From Candidatus Woesearchaeota archaeon (GTDB lineage Archaea; Nanobdellota; Nanobdellia; Woesearchaeales; JAFGLG01), in NCBI GenBank assembly GCA_016928155.1, contig JAFGLG010000007.1, forward strand, positions 207,320 to 271,319: 64,000 nucleotides of DNA, given 5' to 3'. The translations under genes and the position numbers were made by a program. The first letter of the stretch is position 1. Each line of letters starts with the position of its first letter. Shown piece after piece: positions 8,262 to 17,401 of this stretch. The notes below the pieces were generated by a model. It was not told the origin of the DNA and did not search any database. It worked only from the letters and a program-made list of their open reading frames with translations.

Positions 8262-10883
8262 TTAAGCGCCCTCCATCTCCTGCTCAACGATCTTTTTCAC
8301 ATTGATCTTGCCGCCCTCGCTCTTCGATACATCCATGGAATCCTCTCCATACCTGAACTGGATGATCCTGTTGGAAGCTTCCCTCACAGTATCATCATAC
8401 TCCACCTTCAGATCCTGCAGGGCATTGGCGAGACGCCTATAAAGATAACCTGACTTGGGAGTCCTCAGCGCAGTGTCCATCAGGCTGTCCCTCCCTGTCA
8501 TTGCCTGGAAGAAAAACTCATGCGGCTTCAGGCCGTCCCTGAAACCCTTCTTGATGAAACCATGGGCATCAGGTCCGAGATCATCCTTCCTGAAACTGGG
8601 AAGAGTCCTTCCTGTGTAGCCCCTGTTGATCCTGCTGCCCCTGAGAGCCTGCTGTCCTACACAAGCAGCCATCTGAGCCATGTTAAGCGGGCTCCCTTTT
8701 GCACCGGACTCTGACATGACCAGACTCCCGGTATGCTTGGTCGTGTATTCAGACACCAGCCTTCCTGTAGTGTTCCTTGCCTTGTTGAGGACCTCAAGTA
8801 TCTTGAGCTCAAGCGTATCACTGATGCTCTTTCCAGGGAAAGGCTCCAAAGTGCCGTCATAGAATGACCTGATGAACTCATCGACCTTCCCGAAAGCCTC
8901 TTCCCTTGTCTCCTCTATCTTCTGGGCAGCTTCCTTGCTGACATCGCTGTCTGATATAGAGCAGGTGAATCCGAGCTCGAATAGCACCTCGATGCCAAGC
9001 TTGAATATCTTGCCGATATACTCCACCATCCTGTCCTGGCCATACCTCTTATGGAGGTTCCTCAGGAGCAATCCCTGGCCTTCGCCGAGATTTGCCTTGT
9101 CCATGACCCCCTCAATGAGCTGGCCTTTCCTGATCGTGACATAATAATTGCCCCTGTCCTTCTTGGAGATCTTGTCCTCCATCCCGGGCTTGAACTTCTT
9201 TGTGTATCCTGTATAATTGAAATCATCCGGCAGGATCACAGAAAATATCTCCTTGCCGCTCACCATCTTCTTGTCAGGCAGCTTTGAGAAGTCATCGACG
9301 CCGGCATTCGCAAGCATCCTGACAGCCTTCCATTTAGGGACCTCGAACCAGTCCTGGGTCAGCAGATAGTTGCCTGATATGGCGTCCTGGGTGCAGCCGA
9401 TTATGCTCAGGCCGAACCTCGGCGAGATGAGCTGGGTCTGGACCTCCATGAGGATCTCAGCCTCTGCACGCGCCTCCTCTGTCTGCGGCACGTGGAGGTT
9501 CATCTCATCACCGTCGAAATCAGCATTGTAAGGCGTGCATACAAGAGGATTCAGCCTGAATGTCTTGTAGGGCAGTATCCTCGCCCTATGGCACATCATG
9601 GACATCCTGTGCAGCGAGGGTTGCCTGTTGAATATGCAGACATCCCCATCCATGAGATGCCTCTCGACGACAAAACCTGGCTGAAGCTCTTCCAGCAGCT
9701 GCTCCTTGGTCTCATCTGTGATCTTCTTCTTCCTGCCGTCCGGCCTCACTATATAATTGGATCCCGGATACGCAGCCGGCCCCCTCTCGATAAATCCTTT
9801 CAGATACTGCATGTTCCATGTGTTGACCACTTCAGGAACAGTTAGTTTCATGGCGACAGACTTAGGAATCCCGACCTCATTAAGCTTGATCCTCGGATCA
9901 GGCGATATGACTGTCCTTGCAGAGAAATTTGTCCTCTTGCCTGCAAGATTGTGCCTTATCCTCCCCTCTTTTGACTTGATCCTCTCTGTCAGTCCCTTGA
10001 GGGGTTGGCCTGACCTGTGCCTTGCCGGCGGGAGCTGCGGGACATTATTGTCGAAGAATGTAGTGACATGATATTGCAGCAGATCCCAAAGGTCCTCGAT
10101 TATGATCTCCGGAGCTCCTGCATTTATGTTCTCGAAAAGCCTCTGGTTGATCCTGACGATATCACCAAGCTTGTGGGTGAGGTCGTCCTCTGACCTCTCG
10201 CCAGATTCAAGAGTGATGGAAGGCCTCATAGTGACAGGAGGGATAGGCAGCACTGTAAGCACGACCCATTCAGGCCTCATCATCTGCGGGTTGATGCCGA
10301 ATACAGGGAGATCCTCATCAGGTATCTTCTCCAGCCTGGACCTTATCTCTATAGGTGTTATCCTCTTCTCATTCTCGAGGAAGATGGTCGGCTTTTCAAG
10401 AGTTATCTTCTGCTGCCTTGCCTTGCAATAAGGGCATTTGTTGATTGTCTTCATCGATGCGATGATCTCCTTGATCTTGCTCCTCCTGGCCTCCGGGCCG
10501 TATTCCTCGTCTATCTGTTCAAGGGTCTCGGCATTCTTGTCTATCTTGTTCTTGGGTATAAGTATCCTGCCGCACTCCTTGCATGTGCACCTCAGCAGAT
10601 TTAGGATTATATCGACGAACTTAATGTGGATCACAGGCCTGGCCAGCTCGATATAGCCGAAGTGGCCTATGCATTCCTTGAGCTTAGAACCGCAGGTCTT
10701 GCATTTGAGCCCAGGGTCGATGACTCCGAGCCTAATGTCCATCAGGCCTCCGTCGACCGGATAGCCTTCCTTGTCATAGAGCTCAGGAGTCACTATCTTG
10801 GCAGAAGCCATCTTCTTGACCATCTTAGGTGAAAAAATGCCGAAAACAATGCTTTCGATCTTCTTATGAACATAGTCTTCCAT
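8262..10883 (-). CDS. rpoA1: DNA-directed RNA polymerase subunit A'
   Basis: The 873-aa subunit is the N-terminal part of the largest subunit. The catalytic magnesium-binding loop [12 protein letters not shown] is at about 450-462. Zinc-binding Cys/His sites lie in the clamp ([16 protein letters not shown] near 58 and further CxxC pairs CTCKECG and CPYC near 98-145). The bridge-helix region [15 protein letters not shown] is intact. It is 8 bases from rpoB1 and one base from rpoA2. Length is normal for archaea. Confidence 0.98.
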   Translation of the reverse strand: MEDYVHKKIESIVFGIFSPKMVKKMASAKIVTPELYDKEGYPVDGGLMDIRLGVIDPGLKCKTCGSKLKECIGHFGYIELARPVIHIKFVDIILNLLRCTCKECGRILIPKNKIDKNAETLEQIDEEYGPEARRSKIKEIIASMKTINKCPYCKARQQKITLEKPTIFLENEKRITPIEIRSRLEKIPDEDLPVFGINPQMMRPEWVVLTVLPIPPVTMRPSITLESGERSEDDLTHKLGDIVRINQRLFENINAGAPEIIIEDLWDLLQYHVTTFFDNNVPQLPPARHRSGQPLKGLTERIKSKEGRIRHNLAGKRTNFSARTVISPDPRIKLNEVGIPKSVAMKLTVPEVVNTWNMQYLKGFIERGPAAYPGSNYIVRPDGRKKKITDETKEQLLEELQPGFVVERHLMDGDVCIFNRQPSLHRMSMMCHRARILPYKTFRLNPLVCTPYNADFDGDEMNLHVPQTEEARAEAEILMEVQTQLISPRFGLSIIGCTQDAISGNYLLTQDWFEVPKWKAVRMLANAGVDDFSKLPDKKMVSGKEIFSVILPDDFNYTGYTKKFKPGMEDKISKKDRGNYYVTIRKGQLIEGVMDKANLGEGQGLLLRNLHKRYGQDRMVEYIGKIFKLGIEVLFELGFTCSISDSDVSKEAAQKIEETREEAFGKVDEFIRSFYDGTLEPFPGKSISDTLELKILEVLNKARNTTGRLVSEYTTKHTGSLVMSESGAKGSPLNMAQMAACVGQQALRGSRINRGYTGRTLPSFRKDDLGPDAHGFIKKGFRDGLKPHEFFFQAMTGRDSLMDTALRTPKSGYLYRRLANALQDLKVEYDDTVREASNRIIQFRYGEDSMDVSKSEGGKINVKKIVEQEMEGA

Positions 10884-10891
10884 CTGATCAC

Positions 10892-12694
10892 CTAGTATTT
10901 GTTCTTGAGCATCAGCTTAGGATAGATGCCCAGGGATTTCAATTCATCCAGTATTAGCTTGAAAGCGTACGAGACCTCAATCTTGTTGACCTCGGTGCTG
11001 TCGCCGCACACTGTGCAGTGGCTTTCATTCTTGAACTCATTGTAGATAGCGATGATGCCGCACTTCTCGCATACAGGGACAATGGTCCTGTCGCTGTCGA
11101 ACCTCTCCTTAAGGAGCAAAGAAGCGCCGTGCGCGACAAAGGTGTCCTTCTCCATCTCACCAAGCCTCAGGCCTCCTTCCTTCGCCCTGCCTTCTGTAGG
11201 CTGCCTTGTGAGAAGCTGGATAGGCCCTCTTGCCCTTGCATGCAGCTTGTTCGCCACCATGTGCTTGAGCTTCAGATAATACATGCTCCCGATATATATC
11301 TTGGCCTCAAGGATCTCGCCAGTGATGCCGTTGTACATGCATTCAGTGCCGTCTTCCCTGAAACCCATCGCCAAGAGGTCTTTCCTCAGGTCGCTGACCT
11401 TCTCTGCAGAGAAGGTGGTGCCGTCGATATACCTCCCGATGAGAGATCCTGTCTTCCCGGTGACAAGCTCTATCAGGTGTGAGATGGTCATCCTAGAAGG
11501 GATACCATGCGGAGAGAAAATGATGTCCGGGGTCATGCCGCTTGCTGAGAAAGGGAGATCTGTCGGCGGGACTATGAGCCCGATGACGCCTTTCTGGCCG
11601 TGCCTGGATGTGAACTTGTCGCCGACCTCTGGGATCCTCTGGTCCCTCACCCTCACTTCGACAAGCTTGTTGCCTTCCTCATTCTCTGTTATCATGACAA
11701 AATCGACTGTGCCGCCTTCGCTGTGCTTCACTGTAGTGGAAGATTCCCTCCTTATATTCGAGGTCAGCGAGTATTCCTCGACATCGCTCAGGAACCTGGG
11801 GGGACTTGTCTTGCCGATGATGACGTCCCCTTCCTCAATGACCGCTTCAGGGGAGATGATGCCATCGTCCTCAAGGAACCTGTAGTCCCTTTCGCTCTTG
11901 TAGCCCCTGACCTCCTTGTCGGGGATGCAGACCTCGTCAGTCAGGCCTCCTGCATACCTCATCTCCTCAGCCACTGCAGGCCGGTAATATGTCGACCTGC
12001 CAAGGCCTCTCTCTATGGAAGCCTTGTTGATGATGATGGAATCCTCCATATTGTACCCTTTGTATGACATGACAGCCACGACCACATTCTGCCCGTTCGG
12101 ATGCTTGTCATATTTCGCGATATCATAGGTCACTGTCGATGTTATAGGTATCTGCGGCGTGTGCAGGATATTCACATCCATATCCATCCTTATCAGATAG
12201 TTCGCAGCGTAGAAGCCGAGGGCCTGTTTCTGGTTCTTGCCCCCCATGGCTATCCTGATAGCCTGCGAATAATTGGCATAAGGGACAAGCGATGTGACGA
12301 TCCCGAACATTGTGACAGGATCAATCTCGAGATGCGTATTGTCCTTCGTGAGCCCGGCTGATGTGTATGCGATCAGCGCGTTCTCCTCCTCAGAAGCGTC
12401 GAGGTATTCTATGACCCCCTGCTTGACAAGGTCAGAGAAGGATATCTCGTTTTTCCTCAGCTGATCGACATGCTTGTCCAGGAGGAGACCCTGGCCATCT
12501 TTCACGACGATAAGCGGCCTCCTGACCCTTCCCTTGGAATTCTCTATCCAGACATCCTTAGTGGTCTGGTCAAGATGGATGTTGCAGTTGATAGATATGA
12601 GGCCTTTCCTCCTGTCCTCGATGACCTGCTGCACAAAGCCTTTCGGCTCCTCGATGGTGCCTATGAATTTGCCGTTAAGGAATACATCAGACAT
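10892..12694 (-). CDS. rpoB1: DNA-directed RNA polymerase subunit B' (C-terminal half of B)
   Basis: This 600-aa subunit is the C-terminal half of the second-largest subunit. SYKGYNMEDSIIINKAS and KFTSRHGQKGVIG line the active site, and a zinc ribbon CEKCG...CTVCG near 540-560 precedes the anchor region SYAFKLILDELKSLGI. The B subunit is split in two here, as in methanogens, Archaeoglobus and many DPANN genomes, not single as in Thermococcales or Crenarchaeota. The 4-base gap to rpoB2 shows they are co-translated. Confidence 0.97.
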   Translation of the reverse strand: MSDVFLNGKFIGTIEEPKGFVQQVIEDRRKGLISINCNIHLDQTTKDVWIENSKGRVRRPLIVVKDGQGLLLDKHVDQLRKNEISFSDLVKQGVIEYLDASEEENALIAYTSAGLTKDNTHLEIDPVTMFGIVTSLVPYANYSQAIRIAMGGKNQKQALGFYAANYLIRMDMDVNILHTPQIPITSTVTYDIAKYDKHPNGQNVVVAVMSYKGYNMEDSIIINKASIERGLGRSTYYRPAVAEEMRYAGGLTDEVCIPDKEVRGYKSERDYRFLEDDGIISPEAVIEEGDVIIGKTSPPRFLSDVEEYSLTSNIRRESSTTVKHSEGGTVDFVMITENEEGNKLVEVRVRDQRIPEVGDKFTSRHGQKGVIGLIVPPTDLPFSASGMTPDIIFSPHGIPSRMTISHLIELVTGKTGSLIGRYIDGTTFSAEKVSDLRKDLLAMGFREDGTECMYNGITGEILEAKIYIGSMYYLKLKHMVANKLHARARGPIQLLTRQPTEGRAKEGGLRLGEMEKDTFVAHGASLLLKERFDSDRTIVPVCEKCGIIAIYNEFKNESHCTVCGDSTEVNKIEVSYAFKLILDELKSLGIYPKLMLKNKY

Positions 12695-12698
12695 TTTA

Positions 12699-14192
12699 TC
12701 ACCTTAAAGTCTTGAGACCGTAATTCTTGAGGTTCAGCACGAGATCCTCCTCCGGGAGAGCCTCTGTGACAGACGAGAGCAGGGCAAGGTTCTTCCTCAG
12801 GCCGATGTTGGTGCCTTCAGGAGTCTCTGAAACGCACAGCTTGCCATAATGTGTGGGATGCAGCGCCCTTGCCTCAAAATTCTCCTGCGATGCCGAAAGC
12901 GGGCTGACGACCCTCTGCAGATGAGAGAGTGTCTCGAGGAAGTTCAGCCTCTGGATCCTCTGGCTGATGCCTTTCCTGTTCCCGACCCATGCGCCTGTAG
13001 CCATGGAGCTGTATATCCTCGATGTCAGCAGGTTGTCCCTGATTATGACCTTTATCGACGGGAACTTGCCCCTCTTGACTATCCTCTGGAAATTATAGAG
13101 CAGGTCGCCTATGAGGACCCTCAGGTTCACCCTGATGAGGTCGGCAAGAAGATCGCCTGAAAGCTTCAGCCTCTTGTTCATGTAATGATCCTTGTCGTCG
13201 AGATGGAGCTCGCCGTTGGACACCTTGATGTATTTCCTGACAAGCTTGCACAGGTTGTGCGCCTTGAACAGCCTGTCCTTCTCTGTTATGCCCAGGTGAG
13301 GGAGCAGGTATTTGTCGATGATCTCCTTGATCCTCTCCACCCTGATATCCTTGGACTGGGTGATGCCTGACTTCTTGGCGATATAATCCAGGGCCTCTTC
13401 TTCAGTCTTGATATTGACGAACTCATACAGGTTGATGAAGATCTCGTCCATCTGGTCCTCTCCGGCGATGGCCTTCATGATGTCCTCATCCTTGAGGAGG
13501 CCCAATGCCTTGAGCATGACAACGATGGGGATCCTCTTGACCCTGGTGAATGTTATGTAGATTATGCCATCCTTGAGCTCTTCAATCGTGTGCGGTATCT
13601 TGTACGAGCCCTGCTCTGCAAAGATCTTGCCGACATACTTGCTTAGGCCAATCGTGGCCTCTTCGACAAGCATCCTGTTAGGCGCAAGGTCCTCTATATT
13701 GACAAGGACTTTCTCAGTGCCGTTGATTATGAAATACCCTCCCGGATCATCAGGGTCCTCCCCATTCTTGATGAGGTCTTCCCGGCTCAGGCCGTGCAGG
13801 TGGCAGAACCTCGACTTGAGCATCATCGGGAGGTTGCCTATCTGGGTCTTCAGCGAATCCCTCTGCACACCATTGATGTGGGCAGAGACCTCTATGAAGA
13901 TCGGGGCAGCATAGGTTATCTTCCTGAGCCTCGCCTCAATAGGGTAGATCACCCGTTTGGAGCCGTCAGCCTCAGTGATCTCAGGCTTCGAGATCCAGAT
14001 CTTGTCGAGCCTTATCTTGAACTCGTCGACATTATGGGGGATGATTGTCGGCTCAATCTCCTTGTTCTCCTCAATGATGTTCTGGAGCTCTTTCTCGATG
14101 AGATTGTTGAATGATTCGATGTTAGAATTGACGAATCCGGTCTCCTCGAAATATTTCTTCAGAACAACCTTTGAAGCCTTATGATCATACAT
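12699..14192 (-). CDS. rpoB2: DNA-directed RNA polymerase subunit B'' (N-terminal half of B)
   Basis: The 497-aa protein is the N-terminal half of subunit B, with the fork-loop region RVVSPLSASQENFEARALHP and CVSETPEGTNIGL near the C-terminus. I place the start at 14192 (MYDHKASKVVL): it has GGGTGGT just upstream and overlaps the rpoH stop (ATGTATGA). The longer in-frame version starting 54 bases upstream would sit inside rpoH and lacks a ribosome binding site. Confidence 0.95.
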   Translation of the reverse strand: MYDHKASKVVLKKYFEETGFVNSNIESFNNLIEKELQNIIEENKEIEPTIIPHNVDEFKIRLDKIWISKPEITEADGSKRVIYPIEARLRKITYAAPIFIEVSAHINGVQRDSLKTQIGNLPMMLKSRFCHLHGLSREDLIKNGEDPDDPGGYFIINGTEKVLVNIEDLAPNRMLVEEATIGLSKYVGKIFAEQGSYKIPHTIEELKDGIIYITFTRVKRIPIVVMLKALGLLKDEDIMKAIAGEDQMDEIFINLYEFVNIKTEEEALDYIAKKSGITQSKDIRVERIKEIIDKYLLPHLGITEKDRLFKAHNLCKLVRKYIKVSNGELHLDDKDHYMNKRLKLSGDLLADLIRVNLRVLIGDLLYNFQRIVKRGKFPSIKVIIRDNLLTSRIYSSMATGAWVGNRKGISQRIQRLNFLETLSHLQRVVSPLSASQENFEARALHPTHYGKLCVSETPEGTNIGLRKNLALLSSVTEALPEEDLVLNLKNYGLKTLR

Positions 14193-14427
14193 CTGTGACC
14201 ACCCTGTAATATTTTGAGACGCCTGCTGTGGGGCTTGATCTCTCAATCATAATGATGTCCCCTTCTTCAGGCTTCAGGTCAGCTATCGCGGGGTCGCTCT
14301 TGAATATCTTTGGGAGCCCTTTTGAAGTCACTTGATAAGTCTCATACAATGCTTTGGACTCAGTCTTATTGAGCTTGGTGTGTTTGGGCACCAGGTTATG
14401 TGTCTTGATATCAAATTTTTCTTTCAT
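14185..14427 (-). CDS. rpoH: DNA-directed RNA polymerase subunit H (RPB5 C-terminal type)
   Basis: The 80-aa subunit is the archaeal H/RPB5 assembly domain: HNLVPKHTKLNKTE at the start and PAIADLKPEEGDIIMIERSS in the middle are characteristic. It opens the RNA polymerase operon and overlaps rpoB2 by 8 bases. The tRNA-Lys gene ends only 44 bases upstream on the same strand with no strong TATA between them, so tRNA-Asp, tRNA-Lys and rpoH may share a primary transcript. Confidence 0.95.
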   Translation of the reverse strand: MKEKFDIKTHNLVPKHTKLNKTESKALYETYQVTSKGLPKIFKSDPAIADLKPEEGDIIMIERSSPTAGVSKYYRVVTDV

Positions 14428-14471
14428 TTTGACTCACAAGCTTTGTTTTTGCCCATATCATCAGCGAAATA

Positions 14472-14610
14472 TGGGCCGGACGGGACTTCCTAAACCACTT
14501 TTTTGAAATTTTTAGTGGCCTTTTCGGACCCGCGACCACCTGATTCCCTCAATTTCGCCTTATTACGAAATTTAAAAGTCAGGTGCTCTACCAGGCTGAG
14601 CTACCGGCCC
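14472..14610 (-). tRNA. tRNA-Lys(UUU) with two introns (37/38 and T-loop 59/60)
   Basis: Folded by hand. The acceptor stem is GGGCCGG/CCGGCCC with discriminator A. The D arm is GCTC/GAGC, the anticodon stem CCTGA/TCAGG and the T stem GCGGG/CCCGT. Exons are 14573-14610, 14523-14544 and 14472-14485. Intron 1 (28 nt, 14545-14572) follows A37 of the loop CTTTTAA; its exon-intron helix CTTT/GAGG and inner helix AATTTCG/CGAAATT resemble a relaxed bulge-helix-bulge. Intron 2 (37 nt, 14486-14522) splits the T-loop after position 59, with 3-nt bulges AAA and AGT flanking TCCG/AGGA and a GCCACT/AGTGGT inner stem. Removing both gives 74 nt. The restored T-loop TCCGAAT has C at position 55, where U is almost universal. 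Confidence 0.88.
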
Positions 14611-14619
14611 AAATTTAAA

Positions 14620-14712
14620 CGCCCTGGCCGGGATTTTCGTTTCTTGATCGAATTCGAACCCGGGTCGAAGCCTCGACAGGGCCTCATGATGGACCGACTA
14701 CACTACCAGGGC
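14620..14712 (-). tRNA. tRNA-Asp(GUC) with a 19-nt intron in the T-loop (59/60)
   Basis: The acceptor stem is GCCCTGG/CCAGGGC with discriminator G, the identity base for Asp. The anticodon stem AGGCC/GGCTT holds the loop CTGTCGA (anticodon GTC, uninterrupted). The T stem is CCGGG/CCCGG. The T-loop TTCGAA^T is broken by a 19-nt intron at 14634-14652. A central helix TTCG/CGAA forms between exon and intron with bulges at the splice points, a short bulge-helix-bulge. Removing the intron leaves 74 nt. It lies 9 bases upstream of tRNA-Lys on the same strand. Confidence 0.92.
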
Positions 14713-14942
14713 ATTTTATCTAAATAAGGCAAAACTTCGGCCTTTCGACTAAAAAGCGATATTTCCAGCTTTAGAAGTCAAAAGAACCTTTTATGGCCAT
14801 AACTGCTCCAAATTTCTTTTATTTTTAAATGTTATGTTTTTTGCTTTTATTGATTTAAAAATCATTTTTGATCAGTACTTCACCACATTTATCATTATTA
14901 TGTAGTAACTATAGAAATATTTATAAAAACTTCCTAAAGCCC

Positions 14943-15647
14943 ATGCTCATGGCACTTGAGGAGGACATTGCATCCATTCTGAAGCATAAGAAGGTCTATG
15001 TTGGTGTCGATATCATGATCCTCTGCTGTGCTGAGCCTTCTAAATATATTGCAAACTCCCTGAATGCCGGATCAGGATTAGTTAGGCACCATAAATGCCC
15101 GGGATTCGACAAAAATCGGGAAACAGTGCTCAACCATAGGATAAGCAAGCTCCTGATTAATTTTGACGCGCAAGGCAGGATGATGATGGATGGTTACAGC
15201 CACTACAGCCTCATTGAAGACAGATCCGGGATAGAATTCTATGGTCCTTCAGATTCTCGCATAGAGGGTGCAGTCCAAATCGGTTTCCATCCGACAAATG
15301 GAATTGCCATGATAGGTGTGCCTGGCGGAGCCCTCTCACTTAGCCCAGGCCTATCAGGCCAGGGTTCATTTGTCAAAGCAACCATAGGAGGCATGCTGAT
15401 ATATGAGGACAGGGCGCTGATGAGAAGCAAGCTAGTGAAGCTGGAGAGATACCCCACAGATGTTGTCGTCAGAGAAAAGGGATGCACCCATATGCTCCCC
15501 GGCTTGCAGCGAGGACCCTTCAGCAAATCCCAGACAGATCAGGCCTGGATGGCAGGGATTGATGAGCTGGCAGGATATGTCTCTATGCTGGAAGCAGACC
15601 ATAAGATTAGGCTCCAGAGAACTGCAGTCGATTACATCCGCTTTTAG
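14943..15647 (+). CDS. Hypothetical protein
   Basis: About 234 aa, family not recognised. A TATA box (AAATATTTATAAAAAC, 14915-14930) is about 25 bases before the ATG at 14943, so I start there (leaderless; ATG at 14949 equally possible) and not at an earlier in-frame ATG upstream of the TATA box. The protein has no signal peptide or membrane helix. Features are an early VGVDIMILCCAEP strand, a Gly/Ser-rich middle (IGVPGGALSLSPGLSGQG) and a charged end. It stands alone, with the Ham1-like gene 53 bases further on in the same direction. Confidence 0.65.
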   Translation: MLMALEEDIASILKHKKVYVGVDIMILCCAEPSKYIANSLNAGSGLVRHHKCPGFDKNRETVLNHRISKLLINFDAQGRMMMDGYSHYSLIEDRSGIEFYGPSDSRIEGAVQIGFHPTNGIAMIGVPGGALSLSPGLSGQGSFVKATIGGMLIYEDRALMRSKLVKLERYPTDVVVREKGCTHMLPGLQRGPFSKSQTDQAWMAGIDELAGYVSMLEADHKIRLQRTAVDYIRF

Positions 15648-15700
15648 TCCCAACCTCTAGTTCGCAAACTTTTTTATATCCACAAATGATTCTTCTGATA

Positions 15701-16303
15701 ATGAAACTGCTTATCGCAACAACAAACAAGAGCAAGTTCGAGAGATATAAGCTCCTGCTCTCACAGTTCATGGATGCTGAGATAAGCTCACTGCTGGATT
15801 ATGGAGTCATCGATAATGTCGAAGAGGATGGGGCCAACGGCGCAGAGAACGCCCACAAGAAAGCCCTCGCCTACATGCAGGAGCTCTGCATCCCGACGCT
15901 GGCGATCGATGAGGAGCTCTATCTGGATTTTCTCCCTGCAGACAGGCAACCCGGGATGAATGTCAGACGTGTAAACGGGAAGAGGCTTTCAGACGATGAG
16001 ATGATCGGGCATTATGGCAGGCTCATCGACAATGCGCTGCCTGAGAAGAGGAAAGGATGCTTCATACACAACATCTGCCTTGTGCTGCCGAACGGAGAGT
16101 CTTTCCATGCAAGATGGAAGCATGATGGCCTCTATTTCAGGACATCCCCTCCTGGGCCGAGGCTTCAAGGATACCCCTTCGCATATTTTGTATACGACAA
16201 GAACTCCGGGAAATCAAGGGCGGAATTCAGCGATGACGACTGGATAAGGAATGATGCAGAACTGATCGAAGTGCTGCGCAAGCTTTTCATAAGGGCATTC
16301 TGA
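15701..16303 (+). CDS. Ham1/RdgB-like nucleoside triphosphate pyrophosphatase, divergent
   Basis: The 200-aa protein starts at ATG 15701 (MKLLIATTNKSKFE), with TATA TTTTTATATCC about 30 bases before. The opening beta strand plus TTNKSKFERYKLLL is the Ham1/ITPase nucleotide-binding signature. VEEDGANGAENAHKKALAY matches the EE-G-ENA-KA catalytic motif, and QPGMNVRRVNG matches the later PG-x-R loop. The family's DSGL motif is altered to AIDEELYLDFLP. The family hydrolyses ITP, dITP and XTP to the monophosphate to keep deaminated purines out of nucleic acid. The altered motif may mean a changed substrate. Confidence 0.72.
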   Translation: MKLLIATTNKSKFERYKLLLSQFMDAEISSLLDYGVIDNVEEDGANGAENAHKKALAYMQELCIPTLAIDEELYLDFLPADRQPGMNVRRVNGKRLSDDEMIGHYGRLIDNALPEKRKGCFIHNICLVLPNGESFHARWKHDGLYFRTSPPGPRLQGYPFAYFVYDKNSGKSRAEFSDDDWIRNDAELIEVLRKLFIRAF

Positions 16304-16317
16304 ATGGATTCGGGAAT

Positions 16318-17298
16318 TCATGATGCCTTTCTTGCATGGATCAGATGATTCGGCTGGTTGTGATGATACCTCTGGCAGACCGGCCTGAATCCCATGCCAA
16401 TCCCATACCCAGCATCTGACAAGCCTTTAGCCACTGCCAGATTGACGAGCTGCTTCGCTGCTATGGCCACCCTTGACAGATAAAATTCTGATCCATCATA
16501 GCCCGACCCGCCAGGATCCCTGCCAAGCTCTTTGCCATCAAAGATGAAAGACCTGAAATCACCTTGCAGCAACCTGAGAAGATTCCCAGTCTGCAGGCCA
16601 TCAAGCCCGCAATTCTGCTGTGTCAGGCCGATAATGACATCCTCCCCTGCTAATTTCTCAAGAGCTGAAAGGGAGAGCAATATTTCGTGAGGCTGCCTGA
16701 GTTCTGCAAACCTCAATGCCCAATAAGCAAGATTCCTGGGGCTCTTGAGAGATATGAGCACAGAGTGCCTCATCCTCAGATCAGGGAAAAAAGCCTTGCT
16801 CTCGCCAGAGATAACTCTTTCCAGGTCTGCATTATGAAAAAATATATTTCCATAGCCAAGAAAGTCAGAAGCGTGGTCATAATGATCATATGCATGGAAT
16901 TCTGCCTGAGGACTCCTCTCTGCAATCCTTTTAAGATAAGCATCTCCAGTATGAGACCCGAAATCCAGGACCAAGGAAGAGTTGTCAAGGGCGTTCAGGA
17001 GATTATCAGGCCTGCCATCAGGATCCATTCCAGAGACAATGCCTCTGAAAGCTTCTTCCACTCTGTCTACATGAGTGATTGTCTCCTTGTAGATGTCATG
17101 CTGGGGTGTGCAGTCATCAATCTGATCCAGGTCTGCCAGGCAATATGTCCTGAAAACAGACAGATCCCTTGCAACAGGCATGACAACTGAAGAAGACAGA
17201 GAGCCGTACCTTTCAAGGAAACCTAATGTGGAATGTATTGAACTATGCAGGTCCATAAAAGGGGGGTGATGTGACAGGTTTATTATTTTTCTGGTCAA
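16318..17298 (-). CDS. Hypothetical protein with a methyltransferase-like Rossmann core
   Basis: The 326-aa protein begins at a TTG at 17298, supported by a TATA box (GTTTTTATATTTATT, minus strand, 17323-17337) about 25 bases upstream; an ATG at 17256 is the alternative. LVLDFGSHTGDAYLKRIAER near residue 110 followed by FHAYDHYDH looks like SAM-binding motif I and the acidic second strand. RMRHSVLISLKSPRNLAYWA could be motif IV. The C-terminal third is Gly-rich with no recognised domain. A SAM-dependent methyltransferase is likely but the target is unknown. It faces the unrelated gene at 17402 across a short divergent promoter region. Confidence 0.55.
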   Translation of the reverse strand: MTRKIINLSHHPPFMDLHSSIHSTLGFLERYGSLSSSVVMPVARDLSVFRTYCLADLDQIDDCTPQHDIYKETITHVDRVEEAFRGIVSGMDPDGRPDNLLNALDNSSLVLDFGSHTGDAYLKRIAERSPQAEFHAYDHYDHASDFLGYGNIFFHNADLERVISGESKAFFPDLRMRHSVLISLKSPRNLAYWALRFAELRQPHEILLSLSALEKLAGEDVIIGLTQQNCGLDGLQTGNLLRLLQGDFRSFIFDGKELGRDPGGSGYDGSEFYLSRVAIAAKQLVNLAVAKGLSDAGYGIGMGFRPVCQRYHHNQPNHLIHARKAS

Positions 17299-17401
17299 AT
17301 CACGCCGAAATAAAAATCCCTGCCCAATAAATATAAAAACCTCTGCAGATACCTATCTGATGATAATTATTTGATGATAATTATCTGTTCGGGGGTGCAC
17401 C

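Noticed and set aside
12699-14246. Longer form of subunit B'' starting at 14246
   Set aside because: That start lies inside rpoH and has no ribosome binding site, whereas ATG 14192 has GGGTGGT and the typical ATGTATGA overlap.
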